Of a stretch of 11,732 nt of DNA, positions 11,709 to 11,732 are shown in pieces. Origin of the DNA: an uncultured Oscillospiraceae bacterium (GTDB lineage: Bacteria > Bacillota > Clostridia > Oscillospirales > Acutalibacteraceae); contig URNF01000054.1 of the NCBI GenBank assembly GCA_900549155.1, forward strand, positions 1 to 11,732, read 5' to 3'. Position 1 is the stretch's first letter, and every line of letters starts with the position of its first letter. The position numbers and the translations under genes are program-made. Below the pieces are notes generated by a model. The model did not search any database and was not told where the DNA came from. It saw only the letters and a list, made by a program, of their open reading frames with translations.

Positions 11709-11732
11709 CCCGCTCCGAAAAATCGGGGCGGG
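11709..11732 (+). terminator. Terminator hairpin cut by the window end
   Basis: CCCGCTCCGA (11709-11718) pairs with TCGGGGCGGG (11723-11732) around AAAA with one T-G pair. The expected T tract lies beyond the window. Confidence 0.75.

Overview
The window looks like chromosomal DNA of a Gram-positive anaerobe of the Bacillota, class Clostridia, most likely an Oscillospirales/Ruminococcaceae-type gut bacterium. This rests on strong GGAGG-type ribosome binding sites, sigma-A promoters with near-consensus TTGACA/TATAAT, U-tract hairpin terminators and clostridial protein families. Species cannot be read from the sequence. Base composition is patchy: 1-2400 and 8120-9680 are AT-rich, whereas the minus-strand genes from 2490 to about 8000 are clearly GC-rich, so much so that long shadow ORFs appear opposite them.

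Region 1 (1-2423) is accessory DNA. It holds a frameshifted small-gene remnant (DUF6809-like), two hairpin terminators, four degenerate copies of a ~50-bp repeat, and an intact IS3-family (IS150-like) insertion sequence at 700-1919 with a 3-bp AGT target duplication. A four-helix-bundle protein gene with its own promoter and terminator follows. Region 2 (2424-2490) is a compact array of short dyads separated by a constant GCTTCAT tag, squeezed between the terminator and the stop codon of the next, convergent gene.

Region 3 (2490-8674) reads entirely on the minus strand and concerns the cell envelope and signalling. In transcription order it has a membrane-anchored Ig-like-type protein (8674-8147), a DUF4349 lipoprotein (7964-7083), a polytopic membrane protein (6994-6155), a single-pass membrane protein with an extracellular PsbP/DUF1795-like domain (6127-5252), an ECF sigma factor (5146-4661), and a large single-pass protein translationally coupled to it (4664-2490). 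That last pair is a plausible sigma factor/membrane sensor or anti-sigma unit.

Region 4 (8674-9681) contains two neighbouring copies of the same design. Each is a ~70-aa HTH_26-type Cro/CI regulator on the plus strand, divergent from a small membrane protein gene on the minus strand. The intergenic regions contain inverted repeats placed in or beside the promoters. The two regulators are roughly half identical. Region 5 (9655-10258) has a second array of the GCTTCAT dyads, then a minus-strand 5S rRNA-tRNA-Asn operon with a near-consensus promoter and a perfect palindromic terminator. There is no 16S or 23S within the window. Region 6 (10287-11732) is a divergent pair: a flavin reductase-family protein (minus) and a TIM-barrel protein of the family usually annotated as hydrolase (plus), with a terminator truncated by the window edge.

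The most unusual feature is the pair of GCTTCAT dyad arrays. Both lie between convergent genes, both begin at the T tract of a terminator, and they share an identical 23-nt segment in the same orientation relative to that terminator.
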